This document shows positions 1-8,136 of a stretch of DNA of 64,000 bases, piece after piece. Under the pieces are notes generated by a model. That model ran no database searches. It saw nothing but the letters and a program-made list of their open reading frames with translations, and was not told the DNA's origin. Within the stretch, counting starts at the first letter, position 1. Each line of letters begins with the position of its first letter. Made by a program: the position numbers and the translations under genes. Source of the DNA: Actinomycetota bacterium (lineage in GTDB: Bacteria > Actinomycetota > AC-67); NCBI GenBank assembly GCA_041658565.1, contig JBAZZY010000002.1, positions 167,089 through 231,088 of the forward strand, read 5' to 3'.

Positions 1-713
1 CGGGGCAGGGCAGCGGCAAGTGGACCGAGCGCGGCACGCACTCGGTTGATCAGCTCGCCGACTGCGGCCAGTGCCACGTTTCCATCCCGGGCGCCCCTAG
101 CCACACAGGCACGGCCGGAGCCCAGAAGACGTTCGACTATCCCGCCGGAGCCGACCCGACGACGCCGGGGGCGGACTGTGCGACCGCGTGCCACAAGTGG
201 GTGCCGAAGAACACGGAGGTTACGTCCCACGGGTTCCCCGGAACCGACGGCGTGGATCGTACTTACCAAGTGCTCGTGAACCCGGCGGACTTGCTCGCGC
301 TTCCCAAGATCGGAAGCGATCCGGCGACCCCGACCAAGCACTCCGTGAACTTCGGAAAGAACGGGTGCGCAAACTGTCATGACGCGAAGCAGCACGGCGT
401 CATCACCGAGTGCATCTCGTGCCACGCGTTTGGGGCAGGCTCCGCGGACTCCGCGGCGGCGTTGCCGGGCAAGATCAACCCGGATGACCCGAATGGATCT
501 GCGGATTCAGCTGCGTTTGGAGTGCTTACGCTGAACATGCACGCCACACACATCCCCTTCCTGGCCGCCGAGCAGCCGGCTAACGACCCCAGCAGCCAGG
601 GTCAGGCTCCGTGTTCGTACTGCCACGGGCCGGAGGGCAACGCGAAGCGGTCGTGCTGGAACTGCCATGTGTCGGGCCACAACCCGAGTGGCATTTACTT
701 CAAGCCGGCGTAG
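1..713 (+). CDS. Multihaem c-type cytochrome, 5' end outside the window
   Basis: This is the C-terminal part of an exported electron-transfer protein. The reading frame is open from the left edge and ends at TAG 711-713. Five CXXCH haem-attachment motifs are visible (CGQCH, CANCH, CISCH, CSYCH, CWNCH). A sixth motif has three residues between the cysteines (CATACH, bases 177-194), giving six candidate haem sites in about 236 residues. Extra histidines between the motifs could be axial ligands. The spacing resembles periplasmic or extracellular multihaem cytochromes of respiratory chains, but no specific family (NrfH, OmcA, doubled-CXXCH) can be assigned without the N-terminus. A strong terminator follows 30 bases downstream, so it is the last gene of its transcription unit. 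Confidence 0.85.
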   Translation, partial: GQGSGKWTERGTHSVDQLADCGQCHVSIPGAPSHTGTAGAQKTFDYPAGADPTTPGADCATACHKWVPKNTEVTSHGFPGTDGVDRTYQVLVNPADLLALPKIGSDPATPTKHSVNFGKNGCANCHDAKQHGVITECISCHAFGAGSADSAAALPGKINPDDPNGSADSAAFGVLTLNMHATHIPFLAAEQPANDPSSQGQAPCSYCHGPEGNAKRSCWNCHVSGHNPSGIYFKPA

Positions 714-742
714 CGGTATCGATAGCGATTCTCTAAGCAATC

Positions 743-779
743 ATCGAACCCCCCGAATTCCGGGGGGTTCGATCTTGTT
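743..779. terminator. Strong hairpin terminator after the cytochrome gene, possibly bidirectional
   Basis: A perfect 12-bp stem ATCGAACCCCCC (743-754) / GGGGGGTTCGAT (762-773) encloses a 7-base loop and is followed by CTTGTTC. It lies between the stop of the cytochrome gene and the convergent end of the minus-strand operon at 807, so it may serve both directions. Confidence 0.75.
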
Positions 780-806
780 CGCGGGGTGTGGGGTTTGTGC
801 GTCGCG

Positions 807-1109
807 TTAGGACGCGGCGTGGTTGCCTGCTTCCTGCAGCTTCCGGTCGAGGCGGCGTTTCATCATGAAGCCGAACAAGGCGGCCAGGGGCAGCAGGATG
901 ACGACCTTCAACGCGAGTGGCCACGGCTGGCGCAGCAAGATGAAGATCCACGGGGCCATGGCCGCGGTCCCTCCTGCTACCGCCCAGGACAGAGCTTCGG
1001 TTTTGCGGTGCTGTCGCAAGCGACGGAAGGCCACGCCGAAAAACAACACCTGCAGCGGCCAGCGAGCGATGTAGATGGCTCCGGCGATGCCGAGCGTCTC
1101 GGCGTTCAT
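807..1109 (-). CDS. Small membrane protein, last gene of the radical SAM operon
   Basis: A 100-residue protein of unknown function. Three hydrophobic segments are visible at roughly residues 8-28, 40-60 and 62-85, with Arg/Lys-rich stretches between them (FRRLRQHRK and MKRRLDRKL), so it should sit in the cytoplasmic membrane. Its ATG overlaps the TGA of the upstream membrane-protein gene by 4 bp (ATGA), which points to translational coupling and a joint role. No enzymatic motif is apparent. Confidence 0.6.
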   Translation of the reverse strand: MNAETLGIAGAIYIARWPLQVLFFGVAFRRLRQHRKTEALSWAVAGGTAAMAPWIFILLRQPWPLALKVVILLPLAALFGFMMKRRLDRKLQEAGNHAAS

Positions 1110-1876
1110 GCGCGCGCCATCGCAGGATCAGCCAGCAGGCCGAGGGGCGCGCCCTTCGCCGCCGCGCGCTCGTCTAGGAATAGCGCGATACGACTAAGGG
1201 AGGGCACGACGAACATCCACCATTCGACGAGCCATAGTGGGACTCCGAACAAGACGCCCTCCCGGTAGACGTACAGTCCGGATGCGATCAAGCGGCCTTC
1301 CACCCATGGGCCGATGGTAACCGCCGTGAGGATGAGTGCTACTTCGCCGATGACCGGTCGAACCAGGCCATAGCGTACGAGGAGAACCAATCCGCCCGCC
1401 AGTGCGGCCCGTCCCGGGTTGTCGGCGAACAAGAGGAAGGAGGTCTTGAGGGCGAGCGCGGTGGCGACGTCGAGTAGCAGGACCCGGCCACCTTCGAACC
1501 GTCCCGCTGACGGCAGGCGGGTGCGCAGCGGTGCCAGGGCGCAGAAGGACCTCATGAACAAGAAGATGTGTCCCCAAGCAAGAATCATCCACCCCGGGAT
1601 GTCCAGCGGGAGGAAGTCGGTTGCCGTGTAGGCGTAGATACCTCGGGAAACCGTGATCATGTCGCTTCCGCCGCCCAGGATGATTCCGGCGGCCAGAACC
1701 CAGGTGTCGCGCGCGCGCGGAAGGAATATGAGCCGCAAGGCGAGCGCGCCGACGACCCACGCCCACATGAGCCAGGGCTTCTCGGCGTTTCCCATCGCGA
1801 TCGGGATGTAGGGCGCGGCAAGAAGCGCAGCCTCCGCGACGATGCGCGGTCCCGGAGACAAGCTCAACCCCCGCAT
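1106..1876 (-). CDS. Polytopic membrane protein with a repeated G-(I/L)-Y-x-Y motif
   Basis: A 256-residue protein with about seven hydrophobic segments. ATG 1876 is chosen because it begins the hydrophobic, conserved-looking part; the frame stays open upstream but there runs antisense-like through the radical SAM gene. Two segments look like internal repeats: one with GIYAYT followed by LPLDIPGWMILAW, the other with GLYVYR followed by GVPLWLVEWW. The pattern recalls carotenoid-modifying membrane proteins (DUF422/CruF-like) and heterodimeric lycopene-cyclase-type folds, but that is only an impression. It lies 8 bp downstream of the radical SAM gene and overlaps the next gene by 4 bp, so all three should be co-expressed. 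Confidence 0.7.
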   Translation of the reverse strand: MRGLSLSPGPRIVAEAALLAAPYIPIAMGNAEKPWLMWAWVVGALALRLIFLPRARDTWVLAAGIILGGGSDMITVSRGIYAYTATDFLPLDIPGWMILAWGHIFLFMRSFCALAPLRTRLPSAGRFEGGRVLLLDVATALALKTSFLLFADNPGRAALAGGLVLLVRYGLVRPVIGEVALILTAVTIGPWVEGRLIASGLYVYREGVLFGVPLWLVEWWMFVVPSLSRIALFLDERAAAKGAPLGLLADPAMARA

Positions 1877-1884
1877 GTTTGCTC

Positions 1885-3117
1885 CTATCGTTTGACCAGG
1901 AAACGCCACAGGCTGGACGCCACCCAGCGTTGGCGTGTCGGGTGGCGCGTCAGTCGGACGAACGCGTCGGCGACGTAGTGCTGCATCCAGTTGCACTCGC
2001 CCCCGCACTGGGACGGGCCGCTCCCGTGGAACGTAGTGGGTTCGATGAGGGAGCGGCCCTTGCCCCAGACGTCGTCCAGGGTCGCGTGTTCCAGAACGGG
2101 GACGTGCACGGACGGAACGTTTACGGCGGGCTTGCACGGCCATTCGACTTTGCCTTCGGGGCTCACGTGAGAAAACGCCGTGGGCAGGCAGTCAATCGGC
2201 TCACCGAACAGCACTCGCTCGAGTAACTCGGGGGCCCCGACGATCTTGGCTCCCCGGCGCGACCGCTCGATCAGGTCCTTGGCGAACGGGGTGTAGGCGG
2301 GGTCGCAAGCCAGTTCGTCGCTCAGGCCGGCGCCGGCATTCAGCGGGGCGAAAGCGAACCAGCAGTCGAGTTTCTCGCAGAACTCAAGGACGTCTCGCGC
2401 GTCGTCGACGCGGCCCGGTTGGATCACCGTGTTCAGGAACATCTTGAAGCCTGCGATCTTGGACAGCTTGGCGAGTGCCAAGATGTTCACGATGACCTCT
2501 TCGGGGTGCGGGTAGTCGTACATCTCGGCGAGCACGTTGGGATCCAGCGAATCCAAGCTGACGATGATGACGTCCATGTGGCTTAGCCACTCGGCCCATG
2601 CCGGCTGCAGCAGCAGATGGTGGAACCGGCTGCCGTTGGTGTTGATCATCAACGGCCAGTAGTTCAGACGCCGAGCCTCCGCCGTGAGGGTCGGTAGGTC
2701 TGGACGAAGCGTCGGCTCGCCTCCGCAGAAGTAGAGGGCGCTTGTCCCGGTGCGCATGATTCGCAGGAGCGCCTTGCCGCGCTCGGTGTCCAGCGCGCCC
2801 CGGTTGGGAAGGTCCGGGTACTTCTCGCCGCGGTGGTTGTCGCAATAGCCGCAGGCGAAGTTGCACGCGTTGAGCATCGTCCAGATGTAGAAGAGCGGAC
2901 GGATCGCTTCGTTCCCCGCGCGCAAGCGCCGGCGGTTGATCCGCATGTTGGCCGCGAACGTGGCGAGCGATCGAAGGCGGCGATTGATCTCGGCGGCGCG
3001 CGGGCGCGCGGGGATCATCGGGGCGACGCCGGCGGCCAGCCGGTCGGCGGCTTCGTGCAGCGCCGGCCAGTCCAGGGTCTGGCTTCCGGCGTTTGTTCTT
3101 GGAGTGCGTTTGACCAT
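1885..3117 (-). CDS. Radical SAM protein, probably with a C-terminal auxiliary cluster domain
   Basis: A 410-residue cytoplasmic enzyme. The Cys-x3-Cys-x2-Cys motif that binds the SAM-cleaving 4Fe-4S cluster is at C85, C89 and C92 (ACNFACGYC), followed by the GGEPT motif that contacts SAM. C-terminal cysteines (DCLPTAF, PCKPAV, QCGGEC between about residues 315 and 380) resemble a SPASM-like auxiliary-cluster region. The 80-residue N-terminal extension is basic and helical-looking. Substrate is not predictable from the sequence. It leads a three-gene unit with two membrane proteins, which argues for modification of a lipid, isoprenoid or small peptide. The 108-bp gap upstream carries a 31-bp palindrome, the likely operator. 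Confidence 0.85.
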   Translation of the reverse strand: MVKRTPRTNAGSQTLDWPALHEAADRLAAGVAPMIPARPRAAEINRRLRSLATFAANMRINRRRLRAGNEAIRPLFYIWTMLNACNFACGYCDNHRGEKYPDLPNRGALDTERGKALLRIMRTGTSALYFCGGEPTLRPDLPTLTAEARRLNYWPLMINTNGSRFHHLLLQPAWAEWLSHMDVIIVSLDSLDPNVLAEMYDYPHPEEVIVNILALAKLSKIAGFKMFLNTVIQPGRVDDARDVLEFCEKLDCWFAFAPLNAGAGLSDELACDPAYTPFAKDLIERSRRGAKIVGAPELLERVLFGEPIDCLPTAFSHVSPEGKVEWPCKPAVNVPSVHVPVLEHATLDDVWGKGRSLIEPTTFHGSGPSQCGGECNWMQHYVADAFVRLTRHPTRQRWVASSLWRFLVKR

Positions 3118-3149
3118 CTATCCCGCTCCCGCGCGCGACCGGTCGGTCG

Positions 3150-3180
3150 GATGTCGTGTATGTATTACATATACGACATC
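3150..3180. promoter_or_regulatory. 31-bp near-perfect palindrome, candidate operator of the radical SAM operon
   Basis: Two 15-bp arms flank one central base (3165). The left arm is GATGTCGTGTATGTA and the right arm TACATATACGACATC; they are complementary at 14 of 15 positions. It lies 33-63 bp upstream of the radical SAM start and directly after the MarR gene. The core is AT-rich in a GC-rich genome and, read on the minus strand, contains TATATG and TAATAC, possible -10 elements. The neighbouring MarR protein is the obvious candidate ligand (inference). Confidence 0.7.
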
Positions 3181-3225
3181 CTGGTCAAGGGAGTTCCTGG
3201 GAAAGGCTCGATTGTTGGGGTATTC

Positions 3226-3744
3226 CTAATGGCGGGCGTCGGGTCCGGGATCCCCGCCGCCGAGGTACCGAGTGATGTGACCCACGAGCGCCGGCATCAT
3301 CCCCGGCCCTATCTCGGCGCTGAGTTCGCGAAGCGCGTTGCGGTTGAGAGTCGAGATCTTCGCCAGCGCGGCCTTTCCGGCCGGGGTGAGGCGTACGAAC
3401 GCCGGACCGTTGCGCGCGGGCCGCTTCACGGCAACGAGGCCCTTGTCCCTGAGGCGTCCGACCAACTGGGCAGCCGTCGCGTTGTCGGCGAGAAGGTACC
3501 GGCGCAGCATCTGAAGCGGCACCCATCCGTCCTTCGGCGCCGACGGTGCACCCTTGATGAACAGCAAGGCTTTGTGCTGGCGTTCGGTAACGTCCACTTC
3601 ACCCGCCGAGTGAGACTCCAGCCGCAGGATTCGAAGGAGCAGGTGGTTGAGAAGTGCGTTCAACTGCCACCAGTCCGACTCGGCAGTAACCGACGCCCAG
3701 AGCGGGTCGGTTGGATCTTCAGGGCCGGTTGCGGAGCCAGTCAC
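3226..3744 (-). CDS. MarR-family transcriptional regulator
   Basis: A 172-residue winged-helix regulator. The N-terminal helix (residues 15-45) is followed by the helix-turn-helix: PLQMLRRYLLADNATAAQLVGRLRDKGLVAVKR, then a wing ending in VRLTPAGKAAL, as usual for MarR proteins. The C-terminal helices (about 130-160) would make the dimer. It lies 21 bp downstream of a hydrolase gene on the same strand and 108 bp upstream of the radical SAM gene. The palindrome in that gap makes local control of the downstream operon likely. The inducer is unknown. Confidence 0.85.
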   Translation of the reverse strand: MTGSATGPEDPTDPLWASVTAESDWWQLNALLNHLLLRILRLESHSAGEVDVTERQHKALLFIKGAPSAPKDGWVPLQMLRRYLLADNATAAQLVGRLRDKGLVAVKRPARNGPAFVRLTPAGKAALAKISTLNRNALRELSAEIGPGMMPALVGHITRYLGGGDPGPDARH

Positions 3745-3765
3745 GCGCGTATCGTACTGCGGCCG

Positions 3766-4407
3766 TCAGAGGTGATTGACGAACCAGTCAATCGCCAGGT
3801 CGGCTACACGTTCCAGTGCGCCGGGCTCCTCGAACAAGTGCGTCGCCCCATCGACTACCTCAATCGAGCTTTCGGCGGGGATCCTGTCCAGGGCCTCGCG
3901 GTTGAGTGCGAGCACTGCCGGGTCGTTGCCCCCGACGATGAGCAACACGGGGCAGTGCACGTCTGCGAGCGCGCGCCCGGCTAGGTCGGGTCGTCCGCCG
4001 CGGGACACCACGGCGCGCGTCGGGGTGGATGCAGACGCGATGAGCGCAGCGGCAGCTCCGGTGCTCGCTCCGAAGATCCCGATGCTCAGTCCCGCGCACT
4101 GCGGCTGCGCTGCGGCCCACATCACCGCGTCGGCCACGCGGCCGGCCAGCAACGGGATGTCGAAGCGGAACTCGGTGGTCTCCCGGTCAACGTGCTCCTC
4201 TTTCGCGGTCAGCAGGTCCATCAGAAGTGTGCCCAGCCCGGCCGACTGCACTCGCTGCGCCACGAAGACATTTCGCGGACTGAAACGACTGCTGCCGCTG
4301 CCGTGCGCGAACAGCACTATCCCGTGGGTAGCCTCGGGGAAGGCGAGCACACCTTCCAGGACGACCTTGCCCGCCGGTATTTCGACACGGCGTTCTTCGG
4401 TTCTCAC
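3766..4407 (-). CDS. Alpha/beta-hydrolase, dienelactone hydrolase-like
   Basis: A 213-residue cytoplasmic hydrolase. The nucleophile elbow GASTG places the catalytic serine at about residue 115. The acid is probably D162 (VGGNDPAV) and the histidine H190 (DGATHLFEEPG). An early HGSGSS stretch would form the oxyanion hole. The family in actinobacteria is often fused or adjacent to a phosphoribosyltransferase, which is absent here. It is the first gene of a minus-strand unit with MarR. The true substrate (ester, lactone or acyl group) cannot be read from the sequence. Confidence 0.8.
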   Translation of the reverse strand: MRTEERRVEIPAGKVVLEGVLAFPEATHGIVLFAHGSGSSRFSPRNVFVAQRVQSAGLGTLLMDLLTAKEEHVDRETTEFRFDIPLLAGRVADAVMWAAAQPQCAGLSIGIFGASTGAAAALIASASTPTRAVVSRGGRPDLAGRALADVHCPVLLIVGGNDPAVLALNREALDRIPAESSIEVVDGATHLFEEPGALERVADLAIDWFVNHL

Positions 4408-4556
4408 TGCTCGACGCTAGCGCGCGCGCACGCGGAAATCGAGGGCGGATCCAATGGGACGCATCGGGCTCATCCGGCGTTCGGGGCGCAAGGGATACAG
4501 GGGGCGAGTCGGCGCGCGCGGCAGGGACTCGGGCTGCGGCAACGAACAAGGGAAGT

Positions 4557-4982
4557 GTGAGGCGACTCGTACTTCTTGCGAGCGCGGTGCTGGCATGTGC
4601 CGCCGTGCTTCCGGCGCGCGCGGCCGGAGAGCAGACCGGGACCGTGCAACTGGCGGTCAGGACCCCTTCGATCGCTCGGACTCTGTACGTCGCGACGGGG
4701 GCGAACGACGAGCTAACCGGTTACGTCTTCGCGGTGTCACCGGCCGCGAAGGGCAAGACCTACACGCTGACTCGCACCAAAGGCGCGACGGGGCTTGAGG
4801 ATCTCGACATCTACTTCTACGCAGACATATCCGGGACGGGGGACCCTTGCCTCTTCACAACGGTTAGCGACGACGGGGAAACCCAGACCGGCGTGATTTG
4901 CCCGGACGTCAAGACGCCGAAGTGGGCCGTTGTGTGGCTGAACGCCGGCGCCGCCGCGCAGTTCGCCTTCTCCTACTCCTGA
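4557..4982 (+). CDS. Secreted protein of unknown function
   Basis: A 141-residue protein starting at GTG with a classical signal peptide (MRRLVLLASAVLACAAVLPARAA) and a likely cleavage after ARA. The mature part is predicted to be beta-rich, with one cysteine pair (PCLFTT and GVICPD) that could form a disulfide. No catalytic motif is visible. It is transcribed divergently from the hydrolase gene at 4407. Confidence 0.65.
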   Translation: MRRLVLLASAVLACAAVLPARAAGEQTGTVQLAVRTPSIARTLYVATGANDELTGYVFAVSPAAKGKTYTLTRTKGATGLEDLDIYFYADISGTGDPCLFTTVSDDGETQTGVICPDVKTPKWAVVWLNAGAAAQFAFSYS

Positions 4983-4993
4983 GACGCCTGCGG

Positions 4994-5023
4994 TTGCCTC
5001 GCATTCGGAACGTTTCCTAGACT
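4994..5023 (+). promoter_or_regulatory. Candidate promoter of the LVIVD gene
   Basis: TTGCCT (4994-4999) and TAGACT (5018-5023) are separated by 18 bp. The predicted start point lies about 50 bases upstream of the coding region. Confidence 0.45.
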
Positions 5024-5078
5024 TGGTCGAATTCTGCCGAATGCCGGCGGAGCGGACATGCTGATGAAGGGGAAAGCT

Positions 5079-6401
5079 ATGCGGCGCGCGACCGTCATGC
5101 TGTTTATCGCCGGCTTCTTGATGTCCTTGATGCCCGCCCAGGCTGTCTCGCCGCTGTTGGCCGGTGCGGTGGCCTCAGACAACATCGACTTCGTAGCCAA
5201 CATCCCCGACGCGCCGGCGATCGGCGCGCGCATCATCGGCAACCTGATGTACGTGACAGGATCGCAAGGTGTTCGGATCTACGACATCAGCAAAGGCCTC
5301 CCAATTCTGCAGGGCGCACTTGAGTTGCCGCATTTCGAGAACGAAGACGTCGACACCAACGGCAAGATCTTGCTGATCGCCGCCGATCACGCGTTCAGCT
5401 TCCCCACCAACGTGTTGTACGTGATCGACGTGTCGAACCCCCTTGTGCCGATGCTTCTTTCAGCGACCACCACCGCGTCCGGGCACACAGCAGCTTGCAT
5501 TCTCGACTGTCGCTACGCGTGGCTCTCTGGGGCGTCTGCTCCGGGGATCGAGGTTATCGATCTGGCCGATCCGACGCGCCCGCGCCGTCTCGGCAGGTTC
5601 GGCCCGGCTTCGCACGCCGTGAGCGTGGATCCTACGGGAATCGCGTGGGTTTCGGCCTGGGACGGGCTCTACGCGTACGACCTCAATGGGTATGACCCCG
5701 AAGTGAACCCCGAGCCCAAGCCGCTCGGATTGAACGGGTGGATGGACCGCGAGAGCGGGTTCCACAACAAGTTCATCATTCACAACACGATGCGGCCGTA
5801 CGCAGACCTGCCGACGCCTGCACAGTTGGCCGACAACAAGTTGGACAAGGGCGAACTCGTCGTGGTCACCGAAGAGAACTGGACCGCCGCGACCAACGGG
5901 ATGTGCAAGGACGACGGTCAGTTCCAGACGGGTTGGTACCGGACGGTCGATGGCGTCGCGCGGGTCGACAAACTCGGTGCGTTCTCGATCGGGACGGGCA
6001 CGATTTCCGAGGCCAAGAAGCCCGCCGCGCTTGTCGCTTGCTCGTCGCACTTCTTCGACTACAAGGACGAAATTGTCGTTGACGGCTGGTACGAGCAGGG
6101 CTTGCGCCTCCTCGACGTCTCGGATCCCTTAGACATCCGTCAGGTCGGTTACTACATGCCGGCGGTGACCGAGGTTTGGGCGGCGAAGTTCAACGTGGTC
6201 GGCGCAGAAACCTACATCTACACGTTCGACGCGGCGCGCGGGATCGACGTACTGAAGTTCACGGGTGCCGCGGGCGATCCGGCGGCGCTTGCGCCCCGGT
6301 TCAACACGATGACGGGCAGATTCAGCAGGCCCACGCGTGACTGGGGGTACTTGTGCCGGCTTCACGGGCTCGGTCCGCCGGACGTCGCGGTGCAGAAGTA
6401 G
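5079..6401 (+). CDS. Secreted LVIVD-repeat beta-propeller protein
   Basis: A 440-residue exported protein with a signal peptide ending near MSLMPAQA. Repeats of the LVIVD type are seen as VRIYDIS, LYVIDVSNPLVP, IEVIDLADPTRPR and LRLLDVSDPLDIR; each would be one beta-propeller blade. Four cysteines after the middle of the chain may form disulfides. ATG 5079 is preferred over the in-frame ATG 5058 because AAGGGG precedes it at good spacing. LVIVD proteins are surface or periplasmic; ligand and partners are unknown. Confidence 0.75.
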   Translation: MRRATVMLFIAGFLMSLMPAQAVSPLLAGAVASDNIDFVANIPDAPAIGARIIGNLMYVTGSQGVRIYDISKGLPILQGALELPHFENEDVDTNGKILLIAADHAFSFPTNVLYVIDVSNPLVPMLLSATTTASGHTAACILDCRYAWLSGASAPGIEVIDLADPTRPRRLGRFGPASHAVSVDPTGIAWVSAWDGLYAYDLNGYDPEVNPEPKPLGLNGWMDRESGFHNKFIIHNTMRPYADLPTPAQLADNKLDKGELVVVTEENWTAATNGMCKDDGQFQTGWYRTVDGVARVDKLGAFSIGTGTISEAKKPAALVACSSHFFDYKDEIVVDGWYEQGLRLLDVSDPLDIRQVGYYMPAVTEVWAAKFNVVGAETYIYTFDAARGIDVLKFTGAAGDPAALAPRFNTMTGRFSRPTRDWGYLCRLHGLGPPDVAVQK

Positions 6402-6404
6402 CCG

Positions 6405-8036
6405 TCAGATCCAGCAGAAGTACTTCACGCGGTCGACCACCGAGCAGTCGCTTGTGAACCACATTCGTCCATGCCAGCCCCAGACGCCGTCGTAGGAGAT
6501 CGGGATTCCCGCGACCACGGGGTAGAAGTAGGCGAAGGCCGCCAGGGCGAACGCTACGTACAGGAACACGACGTAGCGGGTGACAGGGAAGCGAGCGGCT
6601 AGACGTCGACAGGTGTGGACTGCGGTCAGGACCACGAACGGCACCAGCGGCGTGGCATAGAACAGGAACACCGGCCGATCCACGAGATCGGCCGCGACGT
6701 ACGGTAGCCATCCGGCCGCGAACATCGCGAGCAAGAGCGGGGCGACGCGGTCCCTGCGCCATAGCGTCCACCAGACCAGCAGGGGTAGTCCCAGGAAGAA
6801 CGCGCTCCACCAAATCACCGGGTTCGGCAGGCCGAGAACCTCGCTCGCTCGCTGATCGCGTCCAGAGCCGGAGGACTCGTAGAAGTGCGCGACCGGCCGG
6901 CCGATCCACGGCCAGCTGTAGCCGTTGCCGAAGTAAGGGTGGGCTGGTTTCATCTTCGGGCTCGGGGTGGGCTGGTCGGTTGATTCCTCGTACTTGGCGA
7001 GGTTCCGATGGAAGTCGAAGATCTCGGCCTGGTAGCAGCCCCACTTCGCGACGGTTCCCTTCACCTCGACGCAGCGCGGCGGGCTGTAGCGGTGGGAGTC
7101 GAGCAGCCACGGGGTGTAGGTCGCGAAATACAACAGCAACGGTAGGACGCCGAACACGCCGGCGAACTTCCCGGCGCGCGCGAGCAGCCGTCGCCGTTCT
7201 GCCATCCGCATCTTGCCCAGTTCCCACCCGAGGCTGAACAAGCCGGCCATTGCGATGAACGGCAGGACCGACCACTTCGTGGCGAGGGCGAACCCGAACG
7301 ATGTCGCCGCTCCGACTCGCCACCACCGGTACCGGTGGTGATCCGGAGACGCTCGGTCGCGATCCTCCAGAAGCAGCCATGTGCCGAGCAGGACGAAGAA
7401 CGCCGCGTAGATGTCGAGCATGGCGATGCGCGACTGCGCGAGCCACAGACCGTCGATCGCTAGGAACGCCGCGGCAAGGGCCGACCACCAGGGCGAGTCC
7501 CAAAGGCGGCGCGCGATTGCGTAGATGATCAGACTGGACAGAGTCCCCAGCAGCGCGCCGGCGAAGCGCCATCCGAATGGTCTGTCGCCGAAGATTTTGA
7601 TTCCCGCCGCCATGAACCACTTGCCCACCGGCGGGTGAACCACGAACGCACCGTCGTCGGACGTCGGAACACGCGTGTCGCTGTCGGTTCCAAACCGAAC
7701 CACGTCGCGCGCGTCGGGAACGTAGTGGACCTCGTCGAGTGGGATCAGCGCGTAGCACTGTGCGCCGAGCGGCGGGCGTTTCTCGCATTCCTCGTTGTCG
7801 GCAGGCAGCGGTGCGCCGGGGACGGACAGTCGGGCGAAGTGCGCGACGGCGCTCGCGATCAGGATCAGAATCAGCACGGCGCGGTCGCGACCGCGAAGCG
7901 GTGTGCGCACCGGAGGCTCCCAGTGGGGACGCTCGGGGATGTCCGGCGCTTCCTCGCCGACGACGGGCGACTCCACGTCTAAGAGCCCGGGGGCGTGTTC
8001 GTCCTCGGGTGCGGGGATGTCGGGAGAGTCGTCCAC
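6405..8036 (-). CDS. pmt: Polyprenyl-phosphate-mannose protein O-mannosyltransferase
   Basis: A 543-residue membrane enzyme of the PMT family (GT39), which transfers mannose from polyprenyl-phosphate-mannose to Ser/Thr of exported proteins. The first external loop has the catalytic acidic pair in DEVHYVPDA (known from the family), followed by HPPVGKW. About ten hydrophobic segments follow. GTG 8036 is chosen because the open frame beyond it runs antisense into rsmI, and a TATACT -10 lies about 35 bp upstream. The divergent pmt/rsmI pair is as in Mycobacterium (Rv1002c/Rv1003). Threonine/proline-rich exported proteins in this window would be plausible substrates (inference). Confidence 0.9.
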   Translation of the reverse strand: MDDSPDIPAPEDEHAPGLLDVESPVVGEEAPDIPERPHWEPPVRTPLRGRDRAVLILILIASAVAHFARLSVPGAPLPADNEECEKRPPLGAQCYALIPLDEVHYVPDARDVVRFGTDSDTRVPTSDDGAFVVHPPVGKWFMAAGIKIFGDRPFGWRFAGALLGTLSSLIIYAIARRLWDSPWWSALAAAFLAIDGLWLAQSRIAMLDIYAAFFVLLGTWLLLEDRDRASPDHHRYRWWRVGAATSFGFALATKWSVLPFIAMAGLFSLGWELGKMRMAERRRLLARAGKFAGVFGVLPLLLYFATYTPWLLDSHRYSPPRCVEVKGTVAKWGCYQAEIFDFHRNLAKYEESTDQPTPSPKMKPAHPYFGNGYSWPWIGRPVAHFYESSGSGRDQRASEVLGLPNPVIWWSAFFLGLPLLVWWTLWRRDRVAPLLLAMFAAGWLPYVAADLVDRPVFLFYATPLVPFVVLTAVHTCRRLAARFPVTRYVVFLYVAFALAAFAYFYPVVAGIPISYDGVWGWHGRMWFTSDCSVVDRVKYFCWI

Positions 8037-8052
8037 GCGTGCGCGCGCCGGA

Positions 8053-8079
8053 GTCGAACAGGCGCGAATACAGTATAGA
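8053..8079. promoter_or_regulatory. Divergent pmt/rsmI promoter region
   Basis: The AT-rich core at 8067-8079 contains TATACT on the minus strand (8077-8072) for pmt and TATAGA on the plus strand (8074-8079) for rsmI. The two -10 boxes overlap, so the promoters should compete. Confidence 0.4.
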
Positions 8080-8136
8080 GAACCGACCAGGAGGCCCGGT
8101 GGAGCCAGAGGAAAATCGAGGTTGCGTGGTGCGCGC

